NCBI GenBank assembly: GCA_024225195.1
Contig: JAAEMV010000078.1
Coordinates: forward strand, 1-64,000
Source of the DNA: Planctomycetaceae bacterium
GTDB lineage: Bacteria; Planctomycetota; Planctomycetia; Pirellulales; Pirellulaceae
Length of the DNA stretch: 64,000 nucleotides
Direction: 5' to 3'
Positions 45,008-54,810 of the stretch are shown here, in pieces. Positions within the stretch are counted from its first letter, which is position 1, and every line of letters begins with the position of its first letter. The notes beneath the pieces were generated by a model that did no database searches, was not told the origin of the DNA, and saw only the letters and a list, made by a program, of their open reading frames with translations. A program made the position numbers and the translations under genes.

Positions 45008-46555
45008 TTAGTGGTTCTTGACGGTTGGTAGATTGTTCATGAGGTCAATGATTGACGAACGATCTTCTGTGGAGGGAATGGTCGACGTATCTTGTAACTG
45101 GAAACACTCGCTAAGGCTTTGTGACTGGAATCCTTCGTTGAGGATTTCAAAGCTATTGGGAGTGGTCAGACCGGGGTGTTCCACTCCACAGGCATGGCTT
45201 AGCTGAAGAATTTCTTTTCTGAGGGTGAGAATGAAGTTGGCAAGTTTTGCCGATTTATCGGTTGGGTCGAGGCCTCGCATGAGCCATGGATTTTGCGTTG
45301 CGACGCCAGTGGGACATTTGCCTGTGTGGCAAACTTGGGCTTGAATGCAGCCAATGGCAAGCATGGCTTCTCGGGCAATGTTTATCATGTCGCATCCCAT
45401 CGCCATTGCTGCGAGAGACTCATGCGGGAATCCTAGTTTTCCAGCACCGATGAACGTGATGTTTTCTTGGAGATTAAGTTCAGCAAACTCACGGAAGACT
45501 CGCGAAAATCCGAGTTTAAACGGCAGAGACACGTGGTCGGAAAAAGTAAGCGGTGCGGCGCCGGTTCCACCCTCCCCGCCGTCGATGCAGATAAAGTCGA
45601 CTCCGCGGGTGCGCGTCTCCATTAGCCTGGCAAGTTCTTGCCAGAAATTAAGTTCCCCAACGGCGGACTTTATTCCAATGGGTAGGCCAGACTTTTCGGC
45701 GAGTCGTTCGACAAAGTCGAGAAGTTCATCAGCGTTAGAGAATTCAAGGTGGGAGTTCGGTGAGAGGCAGCTTTTTCCGATCTCAATTCCACGAATATCT
45801 GCAATCTCAGCGGTTACTTTACTCGCGGGCAGAACGCCACCGCGACCAGGTTTGGCACCTTGACTCAGTTTGATTTCAATTGCTTTGACTTGATATTGAT
45901 CGCAAGCTTCGACGAATTTGTTTTCATCGAATCCTCCGTCGTTTCGTCTGGCTCCATAATATCCGGTGCCAAGTTGCCAGATCAGTCCGCCTCCCAAATC
46001 GTGGTGTGGCGAGATTCCTCCTTCCCCCGTATTGTGCAGACATTCGGCTATCGCACACCCTCGATTAATAGCCTGGACTGCCGGCGCCGAAAGTGAGCCA
46101 TAACTCATCGCTGAAACGTTGATAATAGAATTGGGGCGGAAGGCGAGTTTTCGATTTCGCGGGCCACCTAAAATTTTGGCGACAGGAATTCGATAATGCG
46201 GATCATAATTAGGGTCATCTGGTTGAATGTCGTGAATGGGAAACGTCGATTGTTTAACGATCAAGTAGCCCGAGGTTTGTTCCAAGTCGTTATCGGTTCC
46301 GAAGCCGAAATAATTGTTACCTTTGCTGGCAGAGCGATAGATCCAGTGTCGTTGGTCGCGGGTGAAGGGACGTTCTTCGTTGTTGCCCGCGACAATATAT
46401 TGCCGTAGTTTGGGGCCGAGTTCTTCGAGCAGGTAACGTCCGTGTCCGAGCACGGGGAAATTGCGGAGGATCGGATGTTTTTTTTGTGTTAGATCGTGCA
46501 CTGCAATCATGAACACGACAAAAAAGATTACACCCAGTATTATGTAGCCCGTCAC
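45008..46555 (-). CDS. Membrane-anchored glutamate-synthase-like FMN enzyme
   Basis: A 515-residue protein. An N-terminal membrane helix (YIILGVIFFVVFMIAV) is followed by the FMN-binding half of glutamate synthase (GltB2 type): MSYGSLSAPAVQAINRG, HNTGEGGISPHHD, EIKLSQGAKPGRGGVLP, DGGEGGTGAAP and CHTGKCPTGVATQ. It lacks the amidotransferase domain and Fe-S domain of full GltB, so it is a stand-alone FMN oxidoreductase of unknown substrate. I chose GTG 46555, with GAGG upstream, over TTG 46567. The SuhB gene lies 74 bases downstream on the same strand. Confidence 0.88.
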   Translation of the reverse strand: MTGYIILGVIFFVVFMIAVHDLTQKKHPILRNFPVLGHGRYLLEELGPKLRQYIVAGNNEERPFTRDQRHWIYRSASKGNNYFGFGTDNDLEQTSGYLIVKQSTFPIHDIQPDDPNYDPHYRIPVAKILGGPRNRKLAFRPNSIINVSAMSYGSLSAPAVQAINRGCAIAECLHNTGEGGISPHHDLGGGLIWQLGTGYYGARRNDGGFDENKFVEACDQYQVKAIEIKLSQGAKPGRGGVLPASKVTAEIADIRGIEIGKSCLSPNSHLEFSNADELLDFVERLAEKSGLPIGIKSAVGELNFWQELARLMETRTRGVDFICIDGGEGGTGAAPLTFSDHVSLPFKLGFSRVFREFAELNLQENITFIGAGKLGFPHESLAAMAMGCDMINIAREAMLAIGCIQAQVCHTGKCPTGVATQNPWLMRGLDPTDKSAKLANFILTLRKEILQLSHACGVEHPGLTTPNSFEILNEGFQSQSLSECFQLQDTSTIPSTEDRSSIIDLMNNLPTVKNH

Positions 46556-46730
46556 TATGCACCTCAATCTCGTAGGAATGAACCCTTTCCAGTTTAACCC
46601 TCGATGGGTGCTGTTAGCTACTCCGAACGGTAATCAATTATCTAGGGAGAATTGATTTTTGTATGTGGAAATCCAATGGAAGCAGAGCCGAGCGGTTATC
46701 TTGGCTTCCGTGAGTGACTAGGATAGACGC

Positions 46731-49325
46731 GTGAAATCTTTCGTAAAAAAACTCAAAACACCTCTGTTTCGGTTTTGGCCTGCGCTCTTGATTGGTGGGA
46801 TCTGGGTCTGGTTTTTTGGTCCGATGATGATGGGCCGCGAAGTCGTTGGATTTCGCGATTCTGCTTATCTCTATTATCCGTTGTTTGAATGGATTGATGC
46901 GCAGTGGGCGGCTGGCGAAATCCCGCTTTGGAATCCGTTTTGTAATTTCGGGATGCCGGTGATCGGAGATGGTTCTTCGAGTGTTTTTTATCCGGGCAAA
47001 CTAGTTTTCTTTTGCCGTTTTCTGAGTTATCCGTCGCGTTACGGGATTTATCTAGCAATGCACGTTCCTCTGGCTGCGGTCGGTGCGTATAAATTTTCCC
47101 GGTTGATTGGCGCGAAGAAGACGGGCGCGACGCTGGCGGCGTTCGCCTATCCCTTTGGTGGAGTCGTGTTGTTTCAGGTGACCAATGTGATCTATCTGGT
47201 AAGCGCGGCTTGGTTTCCGTGGGCCATGATTTGTGTTTTACAGATGGTTCAAACTAAACATCTAAAGTGGGCGCTTGGTTTGGCTATGGTTTGCGCGATG
47301 ATGATCCTTGGCGGGGATCCGCAAATGGTCTATCACGTTGGGCTGATCTCGGTGGTTACCCTCGGAGTTCAGTGGGCTCGGACACGTAAGCGGCTTGATT
47401 TGCAGCGTCGCTTGGGTGGGTGGCAGGCGTTGATCTTAATGGCTGTTTTAGTCGGAACCACCAGTTTGCTTTCGGCAGTGCAGTTATTGCCGACGATGGA
47501 GTGGTCGCGATTGAGCGAGCGTTCAAGAACCTCCCGGGTGATGAATTTTTACCAGGCAGTTGGAAGTGAATTAAGTCAGACCGCCCCCGAGTCTGGAGGT
47601 CAGTCACTGCTGGATGATGCCAGTGGAGTTGCCGGGCATGCTTACCAATTCAGCCAGCCTCCCTGGTCGGTGATGGAATTGGTTTGGCCGAATATTTCGG
47701 GGAGGCCATTTCCCATCAATCGACGGTGGACTGCTAACCTTGCAGGCGCTGATCGGATGTGGGTGCCGTCCCTCTATGCCGGTTTGGCTGTTTTTATTTT
47801 AGGGATTCTCAGTTTGCGATTTTGGGGGCGCAGCAAGAAACAAGTCTGGCTCTCTTGGGTTTTTTGCATATTTACCATGGGGTCGTTCGGTTGGTATGGA
47901 CTTGTTTGGTTCATTAATGAATTTCACCCTGACCCTTCTTTTCGAAGTTCGCTAGGGCCTCAAGTGGGAGGTGTTTATTGGTGGATGGTAATGACTTTGC
48001 CAAAATATTTTTTGTTTCGTTATCCAGCTAAGTTGTTTGTGATTTCCAGTTTTGCAATCGTAGTATTAGCGGCGATGAACTTTCATAAGTTGCGTACGCG
48101 TGGTGTGGCAGCGGTCAGCTTGGTCCTGGCTTGTCTCAGTTTTGCCGGATGGGTGGCGGTGAATCAAGGAAGCGAGGCTTGGTTTCCGTTGGCCATTTCA
48201 GATCCATTTTTTGGCCCTTTTGATTTCGAGGGATCGCTTGTCGAGATCAAGGCGGCGCTGCTCCATACCTGCATAGTCGCGTTCGTGCTGTTCGCAGGGA
48301 GTTGGTTGGGGGCGTCGGGGAGGTTGGGCCGGAATTCGACCAACTGGCTTTTCGGAGCGGTGCTTCTAGTTTCGATCGTTGAAACTTCGCTCGCCAATCA
48401 CTGGTTGGTTTCAACTGTTCCTGTTGCAGCATTTACAGAAGAAACGGAGGGACCTGCCGGGCTAAGAGAATTGCAGCAACAGATTGGTGTTGAACCGCTC
48501 AGGATTTATCGAAGTGAGATGGGGGCTTCACCACCGGTAGAGTGGGCCACAGTGAGCTCGGACCAACGGCTTGAGGAAGTCGTGAGTTGGCAGCGACGGT
48601 CAATGTTTCCCAAGCAACATTTGGGTGAGGATGTTGTGCTGTTAGGTAGTTTCAGTTCAATCTGGCCGCAATCCTACCAGGGCTTGATCGATCGCTGGGA
48701 AGCCGTTGTTGCTGGGGATTACGATCCGAAGGGAACAAGGTGGATGCAGGATTCGCGAATTCACGGCCTCATTAAGAGATCAGACGAGGGGGATCTCCTG
48801 ATCAAGCCGCCCCCCTCCCCTGCTTACGAATCGTCGGCATTGCCGATTGAATGGATGTTTGAGTTTGAAAACGGGGCAGAACCTTTCCCTGTGGTTCCAA
48901 TTTCTGAATGGGGAGAGGGAATTAAGTTGATTGACTGGGAGGCCGCCACCAATCGTCCTGAGATTGAGATAACCGAGTTCAGTAGCAATCGATTTGTCGC
49001 CAAAGTAGTGACAGATCGACCACGGGTTTTAGGGTTCTACGCTCCCCCCGTCGAAGGTTGGAATGTGACTGTGTGGGACGTCGGCCGGGAGCAGGTTGTT
49101 TCTCCAGATTTATTGTTGGCCTCGGAATATTTACCTGATCCGAACGCCGGATTTGAAAATTTATCTCTACTGCCCTTTAATCAAGAAGGCGAATTTCTGG
49201 TTGAATTTCGCTACCAACCAAAGTCATTTTGGATGGGAGCTTCATTGAGTTTCTTAGGTTGGATCTCTGTATGTCTTTATGCAGGCCGTCGTTTTTGGGG
49301 GTTGCCCCGAATTGTAGGCGAGTAG
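46731..49325 (+). CDS. Large YfhO-like multi-span membrane protein
   Basis: An 864-residue protein. The first 560 residues hold about a dozen hydrophobic helices, with a non-membrane loop around 230-310. The last 270 residues are soluble beta-rich, then one terminal helix (ASLSFLGWISVCLYAGRRF). The early part (FRDSAYLYYPLFEWIDAQ, GEIPLWNPFCNFGMPVIGD) is what one sees in YfhO and GT-C-like membrane proteins, which use lipid-linked sugars or similar donors. No catalytic residue can be named for sure. Start GTG 46731 after AGGA. Followed by a secreted lactonase gene on the same strand. Confidence 0.75.
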   Translation: MKSFVKKLKTPLFRFWPALLIGGIWVWFFGPMMMGREVVGFRDSAYLYYPLFEWIDAQWAAGEIPLWNPFCNFGMPVIGDGSSSVFYPGKLVFFCRFLSYPSRYGIYLAMHVPLAAVGAYKFSRLIGAKKTGATLAAFAYPFGGVVLFQVTNVIYLVSAAWFPWAMICVLQMVQTKHLKWALGLAMVCAMMILGGDPQMVYHVGLISVVTLGVQWARTRKRLDLQRRLGGWQALILMAVLVGTTSLLSAVQLLPTMEWSRLSERSRTSRVMNFYQAVGSELSQTAPESGGQSLLDDASGVAGHAYQFSQPPWSVMELVWPNISGRPFPINRRWTANLAGADRMWVPSLYAGLAVFILGILSLRFWGRSKKQVWLSWVFCIFTMGSFGWYGLVWFINEFHPDPSFRSSLGPQVGGVYWWMVMTLPKYFLFRYPAKLFVISSFAIVVLAAMNFHKLRTRGVAAVSLVLACLSFAGWVAVNQGSEAWFPLAISDPFFGPFDFEGSLVEIKAALLHTCIVAFVLFAGSWLGASGRLGRNSTNWLFGAVLLVSIVETSLANHWLVSTVPVAAFTEETEGPAGLRELQQQIGVEPLRIYRSEMGASPPVEWATVSSDQRLEEVVSWQRRSMFPKQHLGEDVVLLGSFSSIWPQSYQGLIDRWEAVVAGDYDPKGTRWMQDSRIHGLIKRSDEGDLLIKPPPSPAYESSALPIEWMFEFENGAEPFPVVPISEWGEGIKLIDWEAATNRPEIEITEFSSNRFVAKVVTDRPRVLGFYAPPVEGWNVTVWDVGREQVVSPDLLLASEYLPDPNAGFENLSLLPFNQEGEFLVEFRYQPKSFWMGASLSFLGWISVCLYAGRRFWGLPRIVGE

Positions 49326-49468
49326 GATCCTACTGATTTGGCATCTCTGGCGGCGAGAATTCAAGAAAAACCATTGGAAGGATGCGATGCGTAATTAGAG
49401 TCGTTAGACTAACAGTGTTAAATTTTATTTCGTTTGACTTACGAATTTTTTATTGTCGAGGTGGTTCG

Positions 49469-50494
49469 ATGTTGCGTTTTTCAATTGGTGTGGGAGCTCT
49501 GGTTTGTGCGTTAGTTTTGCCGCCGCTTTCTTTGCCGCTCAATGCGCAGGACGATGCTGACGAGCAAGTGACGGTAGGAAGTATCGAAGTGCTCGATCCT
49601 TCATTGAAAGACTTGATCGATCCGACAAGTCCAATCGAAGTCCTGACGACTGGGTATCAGTGGTCGGAAGGTCCGGTCTGGATCAAAGACAAAAGTGTCT
49701 TGCTTTTTTCAGATGTGCCTCAAAATAAGATCCACTGTTGGAGTCCAAAAAACGGACATTCGATTTTCATGGATCCCAGCGGTTACGAGGGGAAAAATGG
49801 CGAAAAGGAGCCAGGTTCTAACGGGCTGATGACCGATGCCAAAGGTCGGTTGGTTGTTTGCGATCATGGTAATCGGCGAATTTACCGTGTTGAAGCGGAT
49901 GGTTCAAAGACGACCTTAGCAGATAAATTTGAAGGCAAACGGTTTAACAGCCCCAACGATTTGGTCATTCATTCCAACGGTGCAATTTACTTTACCGATC
50001 CACCGTATGGATTGCGAGATGAGTCCAAGCGGGAGCTTGATTATTGCGGAGTGTACCGACTTGGTGTCGATGGTGAGGTGACGCTGTTGACCAAAGAGCT
50101 GGAACGTCCTAACGGGATTGCGTTGTCTCCCGATGAAAAGACTTTGTACGTCGCCCAATCGCACCGCCCTGCTCCGATTTATAACGCTTACGCGATTAAA
50201 CCTGATGGGACGACGGCAGCAAAAGGGAAGACGATTCTTAATAGCATTAAGTATGCGAACCAAGGAGATCCGGGCATGCCGGATGGCATGTGCGTTGATG
50301 TGCAGGGAAATCTCTGGGCATCGGGGCCGGGCGGGATACTCGTGATTTCCCCGACCGGAAAGCTATTGGGGCGATTAATGATGGGCAAGCCAACGGCGAA
50401 CTGTGCGTTTGGGGGCGATGGATCCACTCTGTTCATCACATCCAGCGATCGGATTTGTCGCGTGCAAACAAAAACTAAAGGTTTGGGGTTTTAG
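49469..50494 (+). CDS. Secreted SMP-30/gluconolactonase-like protein
   Basis: A 341-residue protein. The signal peptide (LRFSIGVGALVCALVLPPLSLPLNAQ) is followed by a beta-propeller of the SMP-30/LRE type: EGPVWIKDKSVLLFSDVP, RFNSPNDLVIHSNGAIYFTDPPYG, ERPNGIALSPDEKTLYVA and DPGMPDGMCVDVQGNLWAS. The Glu, Asn and Asp of the metal site are all in place. It probably opens sugar lactones in the periplasm. I chose ATG 49469, with GAGG 8-9 bases upstream, over the track start. Confidence 0.9.
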   Translation: MLRFSIGVGALVCALVLPPLSLPLNAQDDADEQVTVGSIEVLDPSLKDLIDPTSPIEVLTTGYQWSEGPVWIKDKSVLLFSDVPQNKIHCWSPKNGHSIFMDPSGYEGKNGEKEPGSNGLMTDAKGRLVVCDHGNRRIYRVEADGSKTTLADKFEGKRFNSPNDLVIHSNGAIYFTDPPYGLRDESKRELDYCGVYRLGVDGEVTLLTKELERPNGIALSPDEKTLYVAQSHRPAPIYNAYAIKPDGTTAAKGKTILNSIKYANQGDPGMPDGMCVDVQGNLWASGPGGILVISPTGKLLGRLMMGKPTANCAFGGDGSTLFITSSDRICRVQTKTKGLGF

Positions 50495-50586
50495 CCAATT
50501 TTCAATTAATTGTGGCAGTTGCCAGTGGTTGGCTTGCTGCGTTTCTTGGAGGTTGGAAACCGGTTGGTTGGATTTATCAGTGGTTC

Positions 50587-51558
50587 TTATTCAGTGGGCT
50601 GAGTTGGAAGCGTGGCGACAGTTTCCTTGGACTCGACCTTCTCGTCCGGATGATTGGGATCATGCGGTACCTCTGGCGAAGGTTTCGTTGGTGCTGGAAA
50701 TTTGGGAATCGTTCCAATGGGTGGCACTGGTTCGCCGGGAGCGACTGGCGGATAAAAATTGTGGAATCGTCGAGCGCATCGATCTTTAAAGCTCGCGAGT
50801 GCCGAATCGCGAAGGTCTTTGGTTGAGAACGCCTGGTTAAGTGTATTATCCAGGAATTGATTTGCCCTTTCGAATACAGCATCGTCCATTTTTAGATAGC
50901 GATATGCGAATTCCCGATCTGCTGGGGAGATGTCTGCGTCGCGTTTGGAGACATTCGCCCGAACGTAAGATAGGTCGGAAAAAACGGTGGGGTATAATTG
51001 CTCTAGGCAAATGCAGGATTCATCAAATCGCTCGATCGGAAAGACAAACGCTCTGCCAGTGGCGATGGCCCGATCAATGACCTCCATTGAGTCGAACGAT
51101 TTGCCTCCATTGAGAAAGTAGATCTGGCTATTGGTTTGCGGGTGAACCTCCTGTTGAACTAATTCAGCGGTGGCAAATTCGCGGAAGCTCATTCGCTGGG
51201 CAATGCAATTTACTTCTTCGAAATGTCGATGGAAGAAATATCTTGAGATAAATCGATCCACTGGATTGCGGACATAGCTAAGTGCAAAAACTTCCGCATG
51301 TTCATGTTCAAATGGGAGGTCGAGCGAGAGCTTGTGATCACTCAGACATTGAACCCAGGGATGGCAGCGGACAATTTCGCTCACATCGTCACGGGTGTAT
51401 TGTTTTGTTTCCAGTAAAGAATTGGAGTTGTAAAACCCTTTTCCAAAGTTTCGATTCATCAATTGTCTTAATGTCGATCCTCCAGCTTTGGGTACATGGA
51501 CATGTAGCCAGCATTGCCGAAGTCGTTCAGTACCGGTTGAGGAAATGGCATCGGTCAT
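50587..51558 (-). CDS. Sulfotransferase-family protein
   Basis: A 323-residue protein with the 5'-PAPS loop LHVHVPKAGGSTLRQLM and the 3'-phosphate motif ALSYVRNPVDRFISRYFF. It should move a sulfate from PAPS to an acceptor, most likely a polysaccharide; this family is common in planctomycetes. The last 45 residues are a Pro/Glu/Lys-rich tail without domain similarity. ATG 51558 (MTDAISST) was chosen over the track start at 51633. No glycosyltransferase is adjacent, so the acceptor is unknown. Confidence 0.82.
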   Translation of the reverse strand: MTDAISSTGTERLRQCWLHVHVPKAGGSTLRQLMNRNFGKGFYNSNSLLETKQYTRDDVSEIVRCHPWVQCLSDHKLSLDLPFEHEHAEVFALSYVRNPVDRFISRYFFHRHFEEVNCIAQRMSFREFATAELVQQEVHPQTNSQIYFLNGGKSFDSMEVIDRAIATGRAFVFPIERFDESCICLEQLYPTVFSDLSYVRANVSKRDADISPADREFAYRYLKMDDAVFERANQFLDNTLNQAFSTKDLRDSALASFKDRCARRFHNFYPPVAPGEPVPPIGTIPKFPAPTKPSPEVPHDPNHPDEKVESKETVATLPTQPTE

Positions 51559-51721
51559 TTCAGAATCCAGAGAGATAACAATTGGGAAATTGATTCGAAT
51601 CATACGAATGAGGCTAAACTGAATCGCACGCATTCGATTAACGCAATTGTCTCACGACTCTTGCTCGTAGACAATATCAACCTGTTGGATCGCATGGTAG
51701 AGATTTTGAGAAGCGTCTGCT

Positions 51722-52693
51722 TTAGCTGCCTACCTGATTACGGATCTTCAGTTTGGGCTTTTCCATGGTGACCGTAGTCGATGGAGCAACGCTTTCGGTC
51801 AGCCAAACACTCGAGCCGACGACAGAATCGCGGCCGACGACCGTCTCGCCGCCTAAAACGGTCGCATTCGCGTAGATAACGACATTGTCTTCGATCGTGG
51901 GGTGACGCTTTGAATCGCGTACTAGTTGGCCCATTTCGTCCTGTGGGAAACTCAAGGCACCTAGCGTAACCCCTTGGTAAATTTTGACGTGCTCGCCAAT
52001 GACGCAGGTTTCACCAATCACAACCCCGGTACCGTGGTCAATGAAGAAGTGGTTGCCGATTGTCGCTCCCGGATGGATGTCGACTCCTGTTTCTCCATGG
52101 ACCCACTCTGCCATCATCCTGGGGAGGAAGGGGACGTTTAATTTGTAAAGTTCATGGGCAAGTCGATGGACGGTAATCGCGCTTAACCCGGGGTAGCAAA
52201 GGATTACTTCATCGTAATTTTTGCAGGCGGGGTCGCCGACGTATGCTGCTTTCACATCGGTTAACAAGGACGCCCGGATTTGCGGCATTTTAAGAATATA
52301 ATCAGTCGAGATTCGTTGGCTGAATTCTATGATATTATCCGGCATCGTAAGCTTGCCGGAGGAGCTGCTCCCACAATCCTGGAGGGTCATGTCCTCGCAA
52401 GCTTCAAAATGACGAGCAATTGCAATGGCGATTTGTCGAGAAATCAGTTGATGCGTTTCGTCAATTTGCGATCTTAATCCAACCAGCACTTTTTCACTGG
52501 AGGATTCATTTGAGCGGAACCCCGGGTAGACGATTGCTTTTAATCGCAAAATTAGGTCAACCAAAGAATCGAATTCGGGAATGGGCGCTACGTGAGATGA
52601 TTTTGGAAATACAAGCGATCCGTGAATTTCCGCGGCAACCTTATCAAGGGTTTGCTCAGAGTTTTGATTGTCTGATGGAGATTGCGGTTTCAT
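51722..52693 (-). CDS. cysE: Serine O-acetyltransferase
   Basis: A 323-residue protein. An N-terminal helical domain precedes the left-handed beta-helix with IHPGATIGNHFFIDHGTGVVIGE, YQGVTLGALS and NVVIYANATVLGG, as in CysE/EpsC. It acetylates L-serine with acetyl-CoA, the first step to cysteine. It is the longer EpsC type. ATG 52693 is the likely start (the 46 preceding residues of the track ORF look accidental), but no good ribosome site is seen. The sulfotransferase gene is downstream on the same strand. Confidence 0.9.
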   Translation of the reverse strand: MKPQSPSDNQNSEQTLDKVAAEIHGSLVFPKSSHVAPIPEFDSLVDLILRLKAIVYPGFRSNESSSEKVLVGLRSQIDETHQLISRQIAIAIARHFEACEDMTLQDCGSSSSGKLTMPDNIIEFSQRISTDYILKMPQIRASLLTDVKAAYVGDPACKNYDEVILCYPGLSAITVHRLAHELYKLNVPFLPRMMAEWVHGETGVDIHPGATIGNHFFIDHGTGVVIGETCVIGEHVKIYQGVTLGALSFPQDEMGQLVRDSKRHPTIEDNVVIYANATVLGGETVVGRDSVVGSSVWLTESVAPSTTVTMEKPKLKIRNQVGS

Positions 52694-53129
52694 ATAATTC
52701 GAAATGAAAAAAGTTTCCGTGGAAGAATTTCGATAAGCTGCGGCGATCCTGCGAGGGGGTGTCGTCGAACTATGCAATGTCCCCGGTGAGATTCCATGAT
52801 TAGTTGGGAAAGGACTTGGATTTGCATTCATTGGAATCTAGGATCACAGAGTAAGTTTAACGGCTGGGGACTGATTTCAAACACGAGTCCTCAGTAAATC
52901 TATTGGTTCAAAGCCTTTTCGAATTTATCGTCACTGTCGTCCTTTGGATTTGGTTCGATTCGTCACTAACTCTCCGAAACTCGATAAATCGTTGCGTTTT
53001 GTTTAAAATTGCCGCAACGTCCGGTAGTTCTCGAATTGCTCTGGGCCAAAGCGGGGTTGTCCTGCAGAGCGATAGCGGTTTCTTGCTGGCTTAGCTAGGT
53101 GATGAAATTTATTCCGCTAAGATAAGTAA
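52694..53129. other. Divergent intergenic region (cysE / metal permease)
   Basis: About 435 bases without a convincing gene. The inverted repeat CGTTGCG-16-CGCAACG lies at 52990-53019 ahead of the metal-permease gene and could be an operator. The small ORF 52903..53094 is a TTG-start chance frame. Confidence 0.4.
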
Positions 53130-54371
53130 ATGCTTTTAGAATGTTGGACAATTTGGGCGAGACTGGCTCCGTGGCTTCTTCTGGGAATGTTAATTTCTGG
53201 ACTCATGGGAGCTCTACTTCCTAGTGATTGGATTCGGAGGCGTTTTCACGGATATTCGGGAGTCTTCCGAGCGGTTCTGCTCGGCGTTCCCCTGCCGCTT
53301 TGCTCATGTGGTGTAATTCCGGCTGGCGTTGGTTTACGCCAGCAAGGAGCTAGCAAGGGAGCTGCCCTTGGTTTTCTTATCAGCACCCCGCAGACGGGGA
53401 TCGACTCAGTGTTAGTGAGCGTTTCCTTTTTTGGTTGGCCATTTGCGATAGTAAAGATGCTTGCTGCTGCGGTGACTGGTTTAGCCGGCGGCTGTGTATT
53501 GGATCTTGTTGAACCTGAGGTTCCGCTCTCGCCAGAGACGGTAGACAAAGCGGGGGCTCTTCCGTGTGTTACTGTTGATCGACCATCCCAACGGCGTAGC
53601 TGGTTGGAGCGATTTAAAGAATCGAGTGTCGAAATTCTTCGGTCGATATGGGTTTGGCTGGTTTTCGGCGTGTTAGTTTCGGCATTGATCAATCAATACC
53701 TTCCAGTGGTTTGGGTGCAAAACCTGGAGTCTTTGGGCTGGCTTCCCTCAATTTTGGTCGTATTGCTGCTATCAATTCCGCTTTATGTTTGTGCAACGGC
53801 GTCAGTTCCAATTGCTGCGGCATTGGTTTCAAGCGGCCTCTCTCCGGCGGCAGCATTAGTTTTTTTGATGGCTGGGCCAGCTACGAATGTCTCGACGATT
53901 GGCGTTATTTATGGTCGGTTTGGCTGGAGATCGGTAATCGTTTATTTGGTTACCATTTTGGTTGGCAGTATCGGTGTCGCCTGGCTGTTTGATGGGTTTT
54001 TGTTATCCGATGTTAGTCAGGGCATGGTTGCGAATCACCACGTTTTGTCGTTCTGGGAGTCAGCTAGCGGGATTGTACTTTTATGTTTGGTCGGAAAATT
54101 TGTGGCGGCTGATCTGAAAAGGTTCTTCACCACAAATCGAATGGTCGACGGGGATGTTAGAGAAATGACCTTAGATGTCATCGGAATGACGTGTGGTAAT
54201 TGCGTGCAGCGGGTCGAAACCTCGTTGCAGCAGATTGCTGGAATTCAGAAGGTGGTAGTTGATTTAAAATCGGAAACGGCAACCATTTGGGGGGATCCGA
54301 ATCCGAGCGAGGTAATTGATTGCGTTGAACGGTTAGGGTTTCGAGCGACGAACCAACTTCAAGGGAAGTGA
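53130..54371 (+). CDS. DUF318/ArsP-type permease fused to a heavy-metal-associated domain
   Basis: A 413-residue protein. The first 330 residues have about eight membrane helices with the permease marks VPLPLCSCGVIPAGVGLRQQGASKGA, FLISTPQTGID and LLLSIPLYVCATASVPIAAAL, repeated in each half, as in the SO_0444/YraQ family. Residues about 345-413 are a HMA domain with the metal motif GMTCGNCV. It probably exports a heavy metal or metalloid from the cytoplasm, with the HMA domain sensing or handing over the ion. SlyX follows after six bases, in one transcript. Confidence 0.88.
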   Translation: MLLECWTIWARLAPWLLLGMLISGLMGALLPSDWIRRRFHGYSGVFRAVLLGVPLPLCSCGVIPAGVGLRQQGASKGAALGFLISTPQTGIDSVLVSVSFFGWPFAIVKMLAAAVTGLAGGCVLDLVEPEVPLSPETVDKAGALPCVTVDRPSQRRSWLERFKESSVEILRSIWVWLVFGVLVSALINQYLPVVWVQNLESLGWLPSILVVLLLSIPLYVCATASVPIAAALVSSGLSPAAALVFLMAGPATNVSTIGVIYGRFGWRSVIVYLVTILVGSIGVAWLFDGFLLSDVSQGMVANHHVLSFWESASGIVLLCLVGKFVAADLKRFFTTNRMVDGDVREMTLDVIGMTCGNCVQRVETSLQQIAGIQKVVVDLKSETATIWGDPNPSEVIDCVERLGFRATNQLQGK

Positions 54372-54377
54372 AATAAG

Positions 54378-54599
54378 ATGGACCAGAGTGAGAGGGATAG
54401 AAAGCGCATTACCGAATTGGAAAGTTCGATGATGCACTTGCAAAATGATTACGAATCATTGAACGAAGTGGTGCTGGAAAATGTTCAGCGACTGGAGAAA
54501 ATGAGACTAATCATCGAGCGTTTAGAGAGTCGTCTTCGAGCTAGTTCGGAGTCTGAGCCGGAGCGGAAAGCGGAGGATGAAGTGCCTCCTCATTATTGA
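54378..54599 (+). CDS. SlyX-family protein
   Basis: A 73-residue coiled-coil protein: RITELESSMMHLQNDYESLNEVVLENVQRLEKMRLIIERLESRL is the SlyX pattern, ending in PPHY as in family members. Function unknown even in E. coli. It begins six bases after the permease stop. Confidence 0.85.
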   Translation: MDQSERDRKRITELESSMMHLQNDYESLNEVVLENVQRLEKMRLIIERLESRLRASSESEPERKAEDEVPPHY

Positions 54600-54810
54600 T
54601 CTTTTTGTTGGAGTATCCAGGCGATGCCAAATATTTTTGATTGATAAAACGTTTTGAGTATTCCGTTCAAGAAGAGGCCTTTCGGCAGACGAACAGGATA
54701 TAGGAAATCAAGGACATGATTTGTGTTTGAACCAAGCCAAGAGTCTTTCAGTTGCGTGATTTCCCAGCCTGTTTCCGTTGCAATTTCGAACTTTCTGGAC
54801 GCTCTCTCGA

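Noticed and set aside
52903-53094. 63-residue ORF upstream of the metal permease
   Set aside because: TTG start without a ribosome site and no family resemblance.
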